Counted from the first letter of the stretch, positions 9,602 to 18,595 are shown. The stretch is DNA of 64,000 nucleotides from JAJCYL01 sp963664285 (GCA_963664285.2 CAXXNX010000073.1:62001-126000), one strand, 5' to 3'. A program made the numbers and translations. Notes: generated by a model not told the origin, from the sequence alone.

Positions 9602-10030
9602 TCAATTTAATAAGAACCAGCCTAATAAAGCAGACAGCGCAACCCAGGCGCCATAGTTTAATCCTGAAATAATAAATCCCGGAACTTTATTTGTGCCAAT
9701 CTGTATAACCATCGCCTTGGGCGCCAGGTTGAACCAGGTGATACTATGGTACAATGCCAGCGCCAAGGCTAATAAGTGTAGCGCCATCGAAATTGGGCTT
9801 TTCAACCACGTCTGAAACTCCGCATAGGCTTCAGGTCCCTGGTTAATGGCGTTAATCATTAGGATCAAAACGATTGCATAAAAGCCAACCGCTAAGCTTG
9901 TCATCTCCCGAAGGATAAAGAAAAAACTGCTCCACTTTTTCAACCACCAAAATATGGGTTTGACTCTGATGTAAAGTTTGGGATAACCCTTGTAATAGAT
10001 GACGTATTGATCCGGCTTAAAGAATTTCAT
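9602..10030 (-). CDS. frdC: Fumarate reductase membrane subunit C
   Basis: A 142-residue anchor subunit. The N-terminal stretch with RVKPIFWWLKKWSSFFFILREMTS and the LYHSITWFNLAPKA segment are FrdC hallmarks. Three membrane helices are visible. With FrdD it binds menaquinol and passes electrons to FrdB. It starts 9 bp after frdB. The four-subunit (type D, without haem) arrangement differs from the SdhCAB (haem-containing single anchor) enzyme usual in Bacteroidota. Confidence 0.9.
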   Translation of the reverse strand: MKFFKPDQYVIYYKGYPKLYIRVKPIFWWLKKWSSFFFILREMTSLAVGFYAIVLILMINAINQGPEAYAEFQTWLKSPISMALHLLALALALYHSITWFNLAPKAMVIQIGTNKVPGFIISGLNYGAWVALSALLGWFLLN

Positions 10031-10039
10031 AGCGCTTAT

Positions 10040-10783
10040 TTATTTATTGCCCCAGGGCATCAGGACCGATTTCCACCAATTGGTTGTGCTTTCAACTTTG
10101 TACCGCTGAATAGCTCCGGCAGGATCGACATTTTTCGGACACACTGCGGAGCATTCGCCTACAAAAGTACATTGCCAGATGCCGTCATCCTGTGAAATAA
10201 CATTTTCACGTTCCTTTTTCCCTTGATCCCGATTATCATAGTTGTATCGTTGTGCTAAAGCGATGGCTGCTGGCCCCAAGAATTCAGGTTCCAGGCCATA
10301 AACCGGACAGGCTGAATAGCATAACATGCAGTTGATGCACATGCTATATTGTTTATAAGCCGCTAATTGAGCCGGGGTTTGATTGTACCCACCTTCTGAT
10401 AGCGACGGCTCCTCCTCCCTGATGATCCAGGGTTTCACCCGTTTAAGCTTTTCAACGAAATCACTCATCTCTATGATCAAATCCTTGACAACGGGGAAAT
10501 GATCTAGTGGTTCGATACGAATCGGGCCCGGTAAATAATCCTTTAAAAATGCAGCACAGGTTAAGATTGGTTCATTGTTGATCATCATACCACAGCTACC
10601 ACAAACACCCATTCTACAAGACCATCGATAGCTGAGAGTGCCATCGAGGTCGTCTTTGATATAATTGAGGGCATCTAAAATAACCCAATCCTTGTTGCAT
10701 GGAACCTCATAGCTCTGAAATGATGGTTCCTCGTCATTTTCCGGGTTATATCTGAATACTTCCAGTGTAATTTTTGAAGACAT
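10040..10783 (-). CDS. frdB: Fumarate reductase iron-sulfur subunit
   Basis: A 247-residue electron-transfer subunit. The [2Fe-2S] ligands are in SCRMGVCGSCGMMI with a later Cys in PILTCAA (about residues 56-76). The [4Fe-4S] motif is CINCMLCYSACPVYG (about 148-162) and the [3Fe-4S] region CTFVGECSAVCPKNVDP (about 204-220). It links FrdA to the membrane subunits. The gene lies 26 bp downstream of frdA, and length matches E. coli FrdB (244). Confidence 0.95.
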   Translation of the reverse strand: MSSKITLEVFRYNPENDEEPSFQSYEVPCNKDWVILDALNYIKDDLDGTLSYRWSCRMGVCGSCGMMINNEPILTCAAFLKDYLPGPIRIEPLDHFPVVKDLIIEMSDFVEKLKRVKPWIIREEEPSLSEGGYNQTPAQLAAYKQYSMCINCMLCYSACPVYGLEPEFLGPAAIALAQRYNYDNRDQGKKERENVISQDDGIWQCTFVGECSAVCPKNVDPAGAIQRYKVESTTNWWKSVLMPWGNK

Positions 10784-10809
10784 TGAGACTTTGATTTATA
10801 TCTGTGTTC

Positions 10810-12561
10810 TTATTTTCCGTAAACTCTTTCTCCCGGAGGCCACTTCGTAATAGTTACCGGCAGGTATTCAATTTTAGGAGATCCTTCGCCAGTTTCATAA
10901 GCAAGACTATGTACCAGGTAATTTTTGTCATCTCGTTGCTCATAATCGGTGCGTTGATGTGAGCCACGAGATTCTTTTCTATTAAGGGCTGACTGAATTA
11001 TGGTATCCGCAATCTCCAACATATTTGATAATTCAATTGCCGCGATAAGTTCTGTGTTGAAAGCCAGGCTGTGGTCATCGATTGAAACATTCTTAAACCG
11101 CTTCTTCAGTTCCATAATCACCTTTTGGGATTTTTTCAATGAATCCTCATTGCGATAAATACCTGCACCTTCTTCCATGGTTTTGTGCATCTCTTTTCTA
11201 ATGACCGACAATTTCTCATCACCTTTTTTGTTCGTTAGGTATTGATCATTGAGTCTTTTACGCTCTGCCACGGCGTATTCCAGCAGATCAATCTTTGGTT
11301 CGGGATGTTGTTTGGCGTTTTTCACGGCAGATTTACCAGCCCTGGCGCCAAAAACAAGCAGTTCTGTTAGGGAATTTGACCCAAGGCGATTGGCTCCGTT
11401 GATACTGACACAAGCTGTTTCACCAGCAGCGTAGAGTCCTTGTAGCGGAGTAGCGCCATTAATATCCGTGTGAATGCCACCCATCATGTAATGAACAACC
11501 GGCCTTACGGGGATCATTTCTTTTACAGGATCTATGTTTTCGTATTTGAGGCAAAGCTCCCTCACAAATGGAAGCTTACTATTGATTTTCTTTTCTCCTA
11601 AATGTCGAATATCGAGATTGACATAGTGCCCGTACTCCCCTTCCAGGGTTTTGCCTTTTTCCAATTCTTTCATAAATGCCTGGGAAAGTCGGTCTCTTGG
11701 CCCCAACTCCATGGATCGTAGAACAGGCTCCGGTTGCGGTGTCCCAAGATTATAATCCTGTAAATAGCGATAGCCATCTTTATTGAGAAGATGACCACCT
11801 TCGGCCCTGGTTGCTTCAGTGATCAATATTCCTGAAAATGGCAGTCCGGTAGGATGGTACTGGATGAATTCCATATCCTTCAGAGGAACACCAGCCAGGT
11901 AAGCGAGCGCCATGCCGTCACCTGTTTTAATATTTGCGTTGGTAGTAAACGGGAAAACCTTACCACAGCCTCCTGTCGTAATGATCACGGACTTGGCAGC
12001 AATAGCCTGGATATCACCTGTAGCAAGTTCAATGGCAATAACCCCCTGGCATCTGTCATCCTCTACAATCAATTGAGTCACAAACCACTCATCATATCGC
12101 TTGATGGGGTCGTATTTAAGCGAAGTTTGATACAGTGCATGCAACATATGGAAACCGGTTTTGTCCGCGGCATACCAGGTCCTTTTGATCTTCATGCCAC
12201 CAAATGGCCTCACTGCAATTGAGCCATTATCTTCTCTGCTCCATGGACAGCCCCAGTGCTCAAGCTGGATCATTTCTTCAGGCGCTTCGCTAACAAAGGC
12301 CTCAACAGCATCCTGATCGCACATCCAGTCCCCGCCTGAAATTGTATCGTATGCGTGGAGGTCAAGGGTATCATCGGGTTTAATAGCCGCCGCGGCTCCC
12401 CCTTCAGCAGCCACCGTATGGCTCCTCATTGGGTAAACTTTCGAAATAACGGCAACGTTGATGTTGGGATCGGTTTCGGTAACAGCAATGGCAGCCCGCA
12501 AGCCGGCACCTCCACCGCCAACTATTAAAACATCATGGGAATACTGATCAAACTGACCCAT
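10810..12561 (-). CDS. frdA: Fumarate reductase flavoprotein subunit
   Basis: A 583-residue catalytic subunit that reduces fumarate to succinate with electrons from menaquinol, or the reverse. The FAD-binding start is DVLIVGGGGAGLRAAIAV. SHTVAAEGGAAAAI contains the His that carries covalent FAD, HPTGLPFSG and RAEGGHLLNKDG are substrate-site segments, and GLYAAGETACVSINGANRLG is the second dinucleotide-binding segment. The C-terminal helical domain is complete. It is the first gene of frdABCD. IS30 copy 2 ends 24 bp upstream of the ATG, so the native promoter is probably separated from the operon. All four genes remain intact. Confidence 0.96.
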   Translation of the reverse strand: MGQFDQYSHDVLIVGGGGAGLRAAIAVTETDPNINVAVISKVYPMRSHTVAAEGGAAAAIKPDDTLDLHAYDTISGGDWMCDQDAVEAFVSEAPEEMIQLEHWGCPWSREDNGSIAVRPFGGMKIKRTWYAADKTGFHMLHALYQTSLKYDPIKRYDEWFVTQLIVEDDRCQGVIAIELATGDIQAIAAKSVIITTGGCGKVFPFTTNANIKTGDGMALAYLAGVPLKDMEFIQYHPTGLPFSGILITEATRAEGGHLLNKDGYRYLQDYNLGTPQPEPVLRSMELGPRDRLSQAFMKELEKGKTLEGEYGHYVNLDIRHLGEKKINSKLPFVRELCLKYENIDPVKEMIPVRPVVHYMMGGIHTDINGATPLQGLYAAGETACVSINGANRLGSNSLTELLVFGARAGKSAVKNAKQHPEPKIDLLEYAVAERKRLNDQYLTNKKGDEKLSVIRKEMHKTMEEGAGIYRNEDSLKKSQKVIMELKKRFKNVSIDDHSLAFNTELIAAIELSNMLEIADTIIQSALNRKESRGSHQRTDYEQRDDKNYLVHSLAYETGEGSPKIEYLPVTITKWPPGERVYGK

Positions 12562-12607
12562 TTTGAGAATTTAAGATTTTGTCTATGCTGAGATCAACTA
12601 ATAAGTG

Positions 12608-12655
12608 CTTTTGAAGGATGAAAAAGCTTTTAAGGGCTTTTTCATCCTTCAAAAG
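12608..12655. other. Hairpin in IS30 left end, copy 2
   Basis: Two 20-base arms, 12608-12627 and 12636-12655, are perfect reverse complements around the loop TTTTAAGG. The longer arms than in copy 1 come from CTTTTG instead of CAATTG. It precedes the transposase ATG by 29 bp. It faces transcription entering the element from the frd side. Confidence 0.85.
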
Positions 12656-12684
12656 CCTGAACAGTGCAATCTTTGGATTGCAAA

Positions 12685-13689
12685 ATGTCAAAAAACTACA
12701 CACATCTCAGTATTGATCAAAGGTATCAAATTGAAGCATTATTGAAAACAGGAGCTACTCAAAAGGAGATTGCCTGTATCGTTCATTTTCACCCATCTAC
12801 GATCTCACGTGAGCTTAAGCGAAATGTGGGTTCAAGAGGTAGGGGAGCTGGTGTCTATCGAACAGCAAATGCACAAAGGAGGACCAATCTTCGTCATCAA
12901 GAAAAGCCAAAAAGAGTGATTTTCACCAAACCCATGAAAGACTGGATAGTTAACCGGCTCCAAGAAGATAGATGGAGTCCTGAATTGATCAGCCATCAGG
13001 GAAAGAAAACGAGAGAATGTCCACTTAGCCATGAATGGATTTACCAATGGATATGGGAATGTAAGCACACCAACCACCAGGAGAACCAAGAATACAAACA
13101 ACTATACACATATCTAAAACATGGCAAACGAAGGCGCAAACGAGGAAACAGAAAAGATCGTAGAGGTATTATCCCGAATAGGGTATCAATTGAACAGCGA
13201 CCCCAGATCATTAACAAAAGGGAACGATTGGGAGATATAGAAGTCGATTTAATGATGGGTAAAAACCACAAAGGCTCTTTGTTGGTGATGACAGACCGAG
13301 CAAGTCTTTTTACCAGAATCAGAAAGATGCACAGTAAAAATGCCGATCAAATGGCCGAAGCTATTGTGGAGGAACTCTCTCAGGATAAACACAAACTGGA
13401 AACACTCACTTTTGATAATGATATAGCATTTTCTAAACATGAGTTGATTGCTCAATCCCTTGATGTGGATGCCTATTTCACTCGTCCCTATACTAGTCAG
13501 GATAAAGGGACAGTTGAAAATAGGATTGGGGTAATCAGAAGGTTTTATCCTAAGAAAACAGATATTAGATTTGTTACAGAGGAGCAAATCAAAGTTGTTG
13601 AAAACAAAATCAATGAACGCCCTGTTAGAAAATTTAATTACCTAAACGCAAAGCAAGTGCTACAAAGGAAAATTGCACTTATTACTTGA
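12685..13689 (+). CDS. IS30-family transposase, copy 2
   Basis: A 334-residue protein from ATG 12685 (a GTG seven codons earlier gives 341). It has an N-terminal HTH_38 domain (YQIEALLKTGATQKEIA, FHPSTISRELKRNVG) and a C-terminal RNase H-like DDE domain with EVDLMMGKNHKGSLLV, LETLTFDNDIAFSKH and FTRPYTSQDKGTVENRIGV. The conserved Asp, Asp and Glu are all present. It differs from copies 1 and 3 at one residue in the DDE core (NDIAF versus NDMAF). It is the only intact IS30 transposase in the window. Confidence 0.94.
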   Translation: MSKNYTHLSIDQRYQIEALLKTGATQKEIACIVHFHPSTISRELKRNVGSRGRGAGVYRTANAQRRTNLRHQEKPKRVIFTKPMKDWIVNRLQEDRWSPELISHQGKKTRECPLSHEWIYQWIWECKHTNHQENQEYKQLYTYLKHGKRRRKRGNRKDRRGIIPNRVSIEQRPQIINKRERLGDIEVDLMMGKNHKGSLLVMTDRASLFTRIRKMHSKNADQMAEAIVEELSQDKHKLETLTFDNDIAFSKHELIAQSLDVDAYFTRPYTSQDKGTVENRIGVIRRFYPKKTDIRFVTEEQIKVVENKINERPVRKFNYLNAKQVLQRKIALIT

Positions 13690-13721
13690 ACTTACATATC
13701 ATTAATATCCAACATAAGAAA

Positions 13722-13737
13722 AATCCCTTGCGGGATT
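13722..13737 (-). terminator. Rho-independent terminator for the leftward MFS operon
   Basis: AATCCC-TTGC-GGGATT forms a 6-bp stem. On the minus strand it is followed by a short T-run (GGGATTTTTC). It lies about 90 bp after the stop of the 95-residue gene. Confidence 0.55.
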
Positions 13738-13824
13738 AATTTAGGTTGCCTAAAATAATGAACAAAGGCATGTGAACAAACGGAAGCTTGACAGAGGGGG
13801 AGAGTAGTCAGTAGGTTGACAATT

Positions 13825-14112
13825 TCATTGATCAAGAAAATGCTTTACCAATGATTCCCATTCCTTATCCAAGTTGATAGACGGCCGTGATTTTCCGGCT
13901 TTGCCATACCAATAATCCGCATTCCAGGTATCACCTTCTTTGCGGTGTAGATAAGCATGAACCCACGAACCTTCTTTTGTATAAATGTCCTGGGCAATGA
14001 TGTGGGATTTTTCCCATCTACCTTTTTTATCCCACCAAAGAGCAGTAAGAAGTGGTGAACATCTTGGTGGAGAATTACTTTCTAAGGACGATTTAAATTC
14101 TGACCAAATCAA
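13825..14112 (-). CDS. Hypothetical 95-residue protein downstream of the MFS transporter
   Basis: No family is recognised. The protein is rich in Trp and charged residues (FKSSLESNSPP, ALWWDKKGRWEKSH, AYLHRKEGDTWNADYWYGK), with no signal peptide or membrane segment, so probably cytosolic. It overlaps the end of the transporter gene by 4 bp, so the two are translationally coupled. A second decayed N-terminal copy of the same protein lies at about 15430-15545, on the other side of the transporter gene. Confidence 0.6.
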   Translation of the reverse strand: MIWSEFKSSLESNSPPRCSPLLTALWWDKKGRWEKSHIIAQDIYTKEGSWVHAYLHRKEGDTWNADYWYGKAGKSRPSINLDKEWESLVKHFLDQ

Positions 14113-15392
14113 ATGCCTAGTTTTATTGTCCTTTTAGCAATTTTCTGAAATGCAATTGAAGTTATCAGACCGACCAACCCAAAACAAGCAAGTACTGCAA
14201 ATACATGTTGATGACCTGATGCACCGGGCGAACTGTCCAGTAAATAGCCTATTAAGGGTCCCATAAAAATGTCTGGGGTAAATCCAATTACAGAGACCAA
14301 TCCAACAGCACTTCCTGTGTGTACAAGTGATACTTTTGCTTCCTGAAATAGAGCAAAATACACACCTCTCACTGCATATATTCCAGCACTCGTACCTGCA
14401 ATTGTCATTATCAGGAATAAATCTAAGCCCGGAACCAAAAGACCACTGGCAATTACTAAACTTCCTATTACTAATATAACGAAACTGATAGCAGTCATTC
14501 TTGAAGCTTTTATATTGTCACTAAGAAAACCTGCACCAATGGCGGCTATTGGTCGTACCCAAAATGTGACGGTACCGATCTGAGCAGCTTGTACATCATT
14601 ATAACCAAAAGCATCACTTGCGTACAATGAAAAAATATCTGTGCACTTGTATCCGACATACGCGCATACCACAATTACCGCTTGAAGCCAAATTGCCGGC
14701 ATTTTAAAAACTCTACGAACCCCAACTAAAGATAATTTTTCCATTTGATCTGTAGTGTCCTCCATTATCCTTTCTGGGATGGAAAACCATACTAAAGCAG
14801 CTACAATGAATGTAATTCCTGAATAAATCAAAATGATTTCACTAAGTGCCGAGGTGAGTTGCTGTAATGTGGCCGATTCAACATCTGATGGTAGCAAAGA
14901 GGCGAATACCATAACTGAAATTGATGCTAATAGGGCAGCAACCAACCCGCGACCTCCGTCAAGCAATCCGTATGCTTTTCCCTGGCCAGAGGTACCACCC
15001 CATTCCCTGGTAGCCCGGATTAAGGCCGCCCAGAATAATAGAATAGTAGTTAGTCCCCAAAATGCATACAATAAAGTCAGGACTCCCAATGGCGGTATAG
15101 TCGTCATTACAAACCCTCCCAGGGAGGTAGCAATCAAGGCCAGAGACATTAATCGACGAGCTGAAAAACGATCCGCCAGCGGTCCTCCTGCGAAATAGGA
15201 TATCATGGCAATAATTCCGTACAGTGAAAAGGCCGTTCCCAATTCCAGGTTAGTGAGTTGAAAAACACTCAAAAAAGTAGGTCTGAAAATTCTTGCTATG
15301 ACAAAAGGAAGAAGAAAGACCACCTCTCCCGATGTTATGAGGGCGGTCATAATCAGGAGTTGTCTCCATTTGAATTGATTTTCTTCAGCCAT
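14109..15392 (-). CDS. MFS transporter
   Basis: A 427-residue protein with about 12 membrane helices and the family signature between helices 2 and 3 (GGPLADRFSARRLM). A second copy at the start of the second half (GAGFLSDNIKASRMT) fits the two-bundle fold. The EWGG ... GKAYGLLDGGRGLVAALLAS segment resembles the organophosphate/hexose-phosphate antiporter branch (GlpT/UhpC-like), but the substrate cannot be told. It is cotranscribed with the 95-residue gene downstream. Confidence 0.85.
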   Translation of the reverse strand: MAEENQFKWRQLLIMTALITSGEVVFLLPFVIARIFRPTFLSVFQLTNLELGTAFSLYGIIAMISYFAGGPLADRFSARRLMSLALIATSLGGFVMTTIPPLGVLTLLYAFWGLTTILLFWAALIRATREWGGTSGQGKAYGLLDGGRGLVAALLASISVMVFASLLPSDVESATLQQLTSALSEIILIYSGITFIVAALVWFSIPERIMEDTTDQMEKLSLVGVRRVFKMPAIWLQAVIVVCAYVGYKCTDIFSLYASDAFGYNDVQAAQIGTVTFWVRPIAAIGAGFLSDNIKASRMTAISFVILVIGSLVIASGLLVPGLDLFLIMTIAGTSAGIYAVRGVYFALFQEAKVSLVHTGSAVGLVSVIGFTPDIFMGPLIGYLLDSSPGASGHQHVFAVLACFGLVGLITSIAFQKIAKRTIKLGI

Positions 15393-15429
15393 ATGGAAAG
15401 GTGGTAATCATAAATAAAAACAATTTTCC

Positions 15430-15545
15430 CCAATCTCCATTTTTATCCCATAATAAGGCAAATAAAAATTGCGGGCACTTAGGTGGTGTACTACTTTCCA
15501 ATGACGACTTAAATTGAGACCAATTCAACCCTATTGCTGGATTCC
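15430..15545 (-). pseudogene. Decayed duplicate of the 95-residue gene N-terminus
   Basis: The minus strand reads NWSQFKSSLESSTPPKC and then ALLWDKNGDWGKL, matching MIWSEFKSSLESNSPPRC and ALWWDKKGRWEKS of the gene at 13825-14112. Only about 36 codons remain and no start codon is at the expected place. It marks a partial duplication on both sides of the MFS gene. Confidence 0.65.
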
Positions 15546-15553
15546 TCACATCC

Positions 15554-15757
15554 TCAAGGCAAACTGTTTATCTGATTTTGAGCTTCCCCCAGGGCTAAAA
15601 TCGCTGCCTGTAAATGTGGCAGCAATCCATGAGGCGAATCGACACTCTTGGCCCTTGAAATTTTTACCAGGATAAGTTGAACTATAAATGATACAATTAG
15701 AGATATGATAATAAACAGTAGTAATAAACCAATCCCTATGAATATTAAATTCTCCAT
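15554..15757 (-). CDS. Small single-span membrane protein
   Basis: A 67-residue protein. A strongly hydrophobic N-terminal helix (residues 3-32, ending VQLILVKISRAK) is followed by a soluble tail (HGLLPHLQAAILALGEAQNQ). No family is recognised. The decayed gene next to it (15792-16110) also starts MENLI, so the two may be related by duplication. Confidence 0.45.
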   Translation of the reverse strand: MENLIFIGIGLLLLFIIISLIVSFIVQLILVKISRAKSVDSPHGLLPHLQAAILALGEAQNQINSLP

Positions 15758-15791
15758 TAACTCAAAATGCTTTAGTTAACATCAGTTTGAA

Positions 15792-16110
15792 CTATTTACA
15801 TTTGTCCAATTGCGCTCGGAGATCGGCTGCAATTTCATTCTGTCTTACAGCTTCTGCAGCATTCATCATTGCCTCCTCAGCATTTTTTTGGCTACCTCTT
15901 GAGCCATAAGTGCTGCATTGTTCTGCTTTACTGCTTCAGCGACTTGGATTGCAGCAAAAATCGCGAAAAAACCGAAAATAATTGTGCAAAATCCAGCAAC
16001 TGCCAGCCGGCCGTCTTAGGCCCTTTCTTGTGAGAAACTTTAGTGACAAGTAATTTTGCTAGCGACGCTATTATAATTGTGACGACAATTTAGGGGATTA
16101 AATTTTCCAT
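15792..16110 (-). pseudogene. Decayed small membrane protein gene
   Basis: A start MENLIP is followed directly by an in-frame stop. Other frames give VAGFCTIIFGFFAIFAAIQ, then VKQNNAALMAQEVAKK, then EEAMMNAAEAVRQNE to a stop at 15792. Read together these form one membrane helix plus an Ala/Gln-rich coiled tail, so at least three frameshift or stop changes have occurred. No family is recognised. Confidence 0.5.
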
Positions 16111-16150
16111 GATTCAGTAAGTGAGTTCAGAGTATTGTTTGAGTTAATTC

Positions 16151-17203
16151 TTATAAACCTAAAATTCGCTTATTTGCCTCCTCGTCTGTGCCGGCATCTG
16201 CAAAGTCATCAAATGCTTTTTCGGTTACCCGTATCATATGATCCTGAATGAATATTGCGCCTTCTTCAGCTCCCTGTTCAGGATGTTTGATGCAACATTC
16301 CCATTCCAGCACTGCCCAACCCTCAAAATCGTATTGAGCCAACTTGCTAAAAATACTTTTGAAGTCAACCTGTCCGTCACCCAGTGAACGGAACCTTCCG
16401 GCCCGGTTTACCCAATCCTGGTAGCCGCCATAAACACCAACCCGACCTGTCGGATTGAATTCGGCATCCTTAACATGGTACATTCTTATTCGCTCATGAT
16501 ATAGATCGATAAAATGCAGGTAATCCAATTGCTGTAAAACGAAATGACTTGGGTCATAGAGTAGACATGCTCTTTTGTGATTATTCGTTGCCTCTAAAAA
16601 CATTTCATAAGTTACTCCATCATGAAGATCTTCGCCGGGATGCACTTCATAGCAAACATCTACTCCCATTTCATCAAAATAATCCAAAATAGGTGTCCAG
16701 CGATTGGCCAGTTCCTTGAATCCTGTTTCGACTAACCCAGCGGGTCGTTGAGGCCAGGGATACATATAAGGCCAGACTAGTGCACCTGAGAAAGTGGCAT
16801 GTGCTGTGAGTCCAAGATTATTACTGGCTTTAGCGGCCGATTTCATTTGGTTTATAGCCCATTCAGTTCGTGCTTTCGGATCCCCATGCACTTCAGCTGG
16901 TGCAAAACCATCGAACATTGTGTCATATGCGGGGTGAACTGCAACCAACTGACCCTGAAGGTGAGTAGATAACTCAGTGATTCGTAGCCCATGTGATTCA
17001 ACAATGCCCTTGATTTCGTCAGCATAATCTTTGCTTTCGGCGGCTTTTTGTAAGTCAATTACTCTGCCATCCCAGGAGGGGATCTGAACACCCTTGTAGC
17101 CAAGAGAGGAAACCCACTGACAGATGCTATCAAGACTGTTGTAGGGAGCTTCATCTCCCAGGAATTGTGCTAAAAATATGGCTGGTCCTTTAATGTTTTT
17201 CAT
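16151..17203 (-). CDS. Sugar phosphate isomerase/epimerase-like TIM-barrel protein
   Basis: I place the start at ATG 17203 (MKNIKGPAIFLAQF); the longer frame to 17284 adds 27 non-homologous-looking residues. The 350-residue protein has AP-endonuclease-2-type TIM barrel features: ELSTHLQGQ, VCYEVHPGEDLHDG (metal-binding Glu and His), LLYDPSHFVLQ (Asp/His), RMYHVKDAEF and WAVLEWECC. It probably isomerises or epimerises a sugar or inositol derivative using a divalent metal. It lies 28 bp behind the Gfo/Idh/MocA oxidoreductase, a pairing typical of sugar catabolic operons. The substrate is unknown. Confidence 0.85.
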   Translation of the reverse strand: MKNIKGPAIFLAQFLGDEAPYNSLDSICQWVSSLGYKGVQIPSWDGRVIDLQKAAESKDYADEIKGIVESHGLRITELSTHLQGQLVAVHPAYDTMFDGFAPAEVHGDPKARTEWAINQMKSAAKASNNLGLTAHATFSGALVWPYMYPWPQRPAGLVETGFKELANRWTPILDYFDEMGVDVCYEVHPGEDLHDGVTYEMFLEATNNHKRACLLYDPSHFVLQQLDYLHFIDLYHERIRMYHVKDAEFNPTGRVGVYGGYQDWVNRAGRFRSLGDGQVDFKSIFSKLAQYDFEGWAVLEWECCIKHPEQGAEEGAIFIQDHMIRVTEKAFDDFADAGTDEEANKRILGL

Positions 17204-17231
17204 TGCTTTGATTTTATGAGTTTGTAGTAGG

Positions 17232-18386
17232 TTAACTGAATTTGGTCCATTTTTGACTACTTGCGGAAGAATAGACAACTGCATCGATAAACTCCATTCC
17301 CCTTATTCCATCATGAATTGAAGGGAAATCATAAGTTTCTGTATCGTGTGATGTGCCTTCGATACTTGCTCTGACGGCCATGGAGAAGTTCCTGTAGAGG
17401 TTTGCAAATGCCTCAAAGAATCCTTCCGGATGGCCAGCGGGGAGCCTGGTATGGGCCTTACCTTTATCGCCGATATAAGGATGTCCGCTTCGATAAATTT
17501 CAATTGGGCGATCCGGCCATTTAACCAAAAGGGTGTTAGATTCTGGCTGGAACCATTCTAGCCCTCCTTTTTCGCCATAAATTCTGATTCGCAGGTTGTT
17601 TTCTTCTCCAACTGAGATTTGGCTGGCATAGAGGACGCCTTTTGCCCCATTCTCCAGTTTCACCAGAACGTTACCATCATCATCCAAGGCTCGTCCCTCA
17701 ACGAAAATGGTCAAATCCGCACAGAGTTCTGTGATCCTAAGTCCTGTTATGTACTCCATCAGGTTTTCGGCATGCGTGCCAATATCTCCCATACTTCCAG
17801 CTTTACCTGATTTCTTGGGGTCTGTTCTCCAGTCCGCTTGCTTTTGCCCGGAGGCCTCAATCCTTTCGGAAAGCCAGCCCTGTGGATATTCAACCACTAC
17901 CTTTCTGATTTTTCCAATTTCCCCCTCCTTGACCATCTGCATGGCCTGTTTCACCATTGGGTACCCTGTATAGTTGTGAGTTAGTCCGAATACAAGGCCG
18001 GTTTTTTCAACAATTGAAGCCAGTTCTTTGGCTTCCTCCAGACTGAAAGTGACAGGTTTATCACACATTACATGGAAACCGTTTTCCAGTGCCATCTTGG
18101 CTGGAGGGAAGTGAACATGATTCGGTGTAACAATTGAAACGTAGTCCATTCGTTCACCTTCCGGAAGCTCTTTTTCTTTTTGGAACATCTCTTCAAAGTT
18201 GCCATAGACCCTGTCTTCGGGTAGATAGAGTGACTTTCCAGTTTCCTTTGATTTTTCTTCACTGCTGCTAAAGGCTCCGCAGACCAACTCTATTTGTCCA
18301 TCAAGATTGGCAGCTATTCGATGTACTCCACCGATGAAGGCCCCGACTCCTCCACCGACCATGCCCATTCTTATTTTTCTACTCAT
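17232..18386 (-). CDS. Gfo/Idh/MocA family oxidoreductase
   Basis: A 384-residue NAD(P)-dependent sugar dehydrogenase-type protein. The Rossmann start is RMGMVGGGVGAFIGGVHR. The EKP-type motif appears as HVMCDKPVTFSLEEAKEL (about residues 106-122), and the C-terminal domain contains GDIGTHAENLMEYITGL with the catalytic-site Asp-x-x-x-His arrangement. It ends DGIRGMEFIDAVVYSS. First gene of a two-gene operon with the TIM-barrel gene. IS30 copy 3 lies about 110 bp upstream. Confidence 0.92.
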   Translation of the reverse strand: MSRKIRMGMVGGGVGAFIGGVHRIAANLDGQIELVCGAFSSSEEKSKETGKSLYLPEDRVYGNFEEMFQKEKELPEGERMDYVSIVTPNHVHFPPAKMALENGFHVMCDKPVTFSLEEAKELASIVEKTGLVFGLTHNYTGYPMVKQAMQMVKEGEIGKIRKVVVEYPQGWLSERIEASGQKQADWRTDPKKSGKAGSMGDIGTHAENLMEYITGLRITELCADLTIFVEGRALDDDGNVLVKLENGAKGVLYASQISVGEENNLRIRIYGEKGGLEWFQPESNTLLVKWPDRPIEIYRSGHPYIGDKGKAHTRLPAGHPEGFFEAFANLYRNFSMAVRASIEGTSHDTETYDFPSIHDGIRGMEFIDAVVYSSASSQKWTKFS

Positions 18387-18521
18387 ATTACAGATATAAT
18401 TTAGGATTACGATTCGGTTCGAATTTTGAATCTATTGATTGTTGGTCTAAATGTCAAAGATGATTTTTGAATTTGAGGTAAGATTGTTTTATGCAATGCT
18501 GAGATCAACTAATAAGTGCAA

Positions 18522-18563
18522 TTGAAGGATGAAAAAGCCCTTAAAAGCTTTTTCATCCTTCAA
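18522..18563. other. Hairpin in IS30 left end, copy 3, with inverted loop
   Basis: Arms 18522-18538 and 18547-18563 pair perfectly. The 8-base loop reads CCTTAAAA, the exact reverse complement of the TTTTAAGG loop in copies 1 and 2, so the loop has flipped between the arms. Confidence 0.85.
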
Positions 18564-18595
18564 AAGCCTGAGCAGTGCAATCTTTGGATTGCAAA

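Larger units (their letters stand above)
12586..13696 (+). mobile_element. IS30-family insertion sequence, copy 2 (apparently intact)
   Basis: About 1.11 kb from TGCTGAGATCAACTAATAAG to CACTTATTACTTGAACTTACA. The transposase frame is whole, so this is the reference copy. The left terminus abuts the frdA leader. A TAT on both sides is a possible 3-bp target duplication, but the other copies do not show it. Confidence 0.93.
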
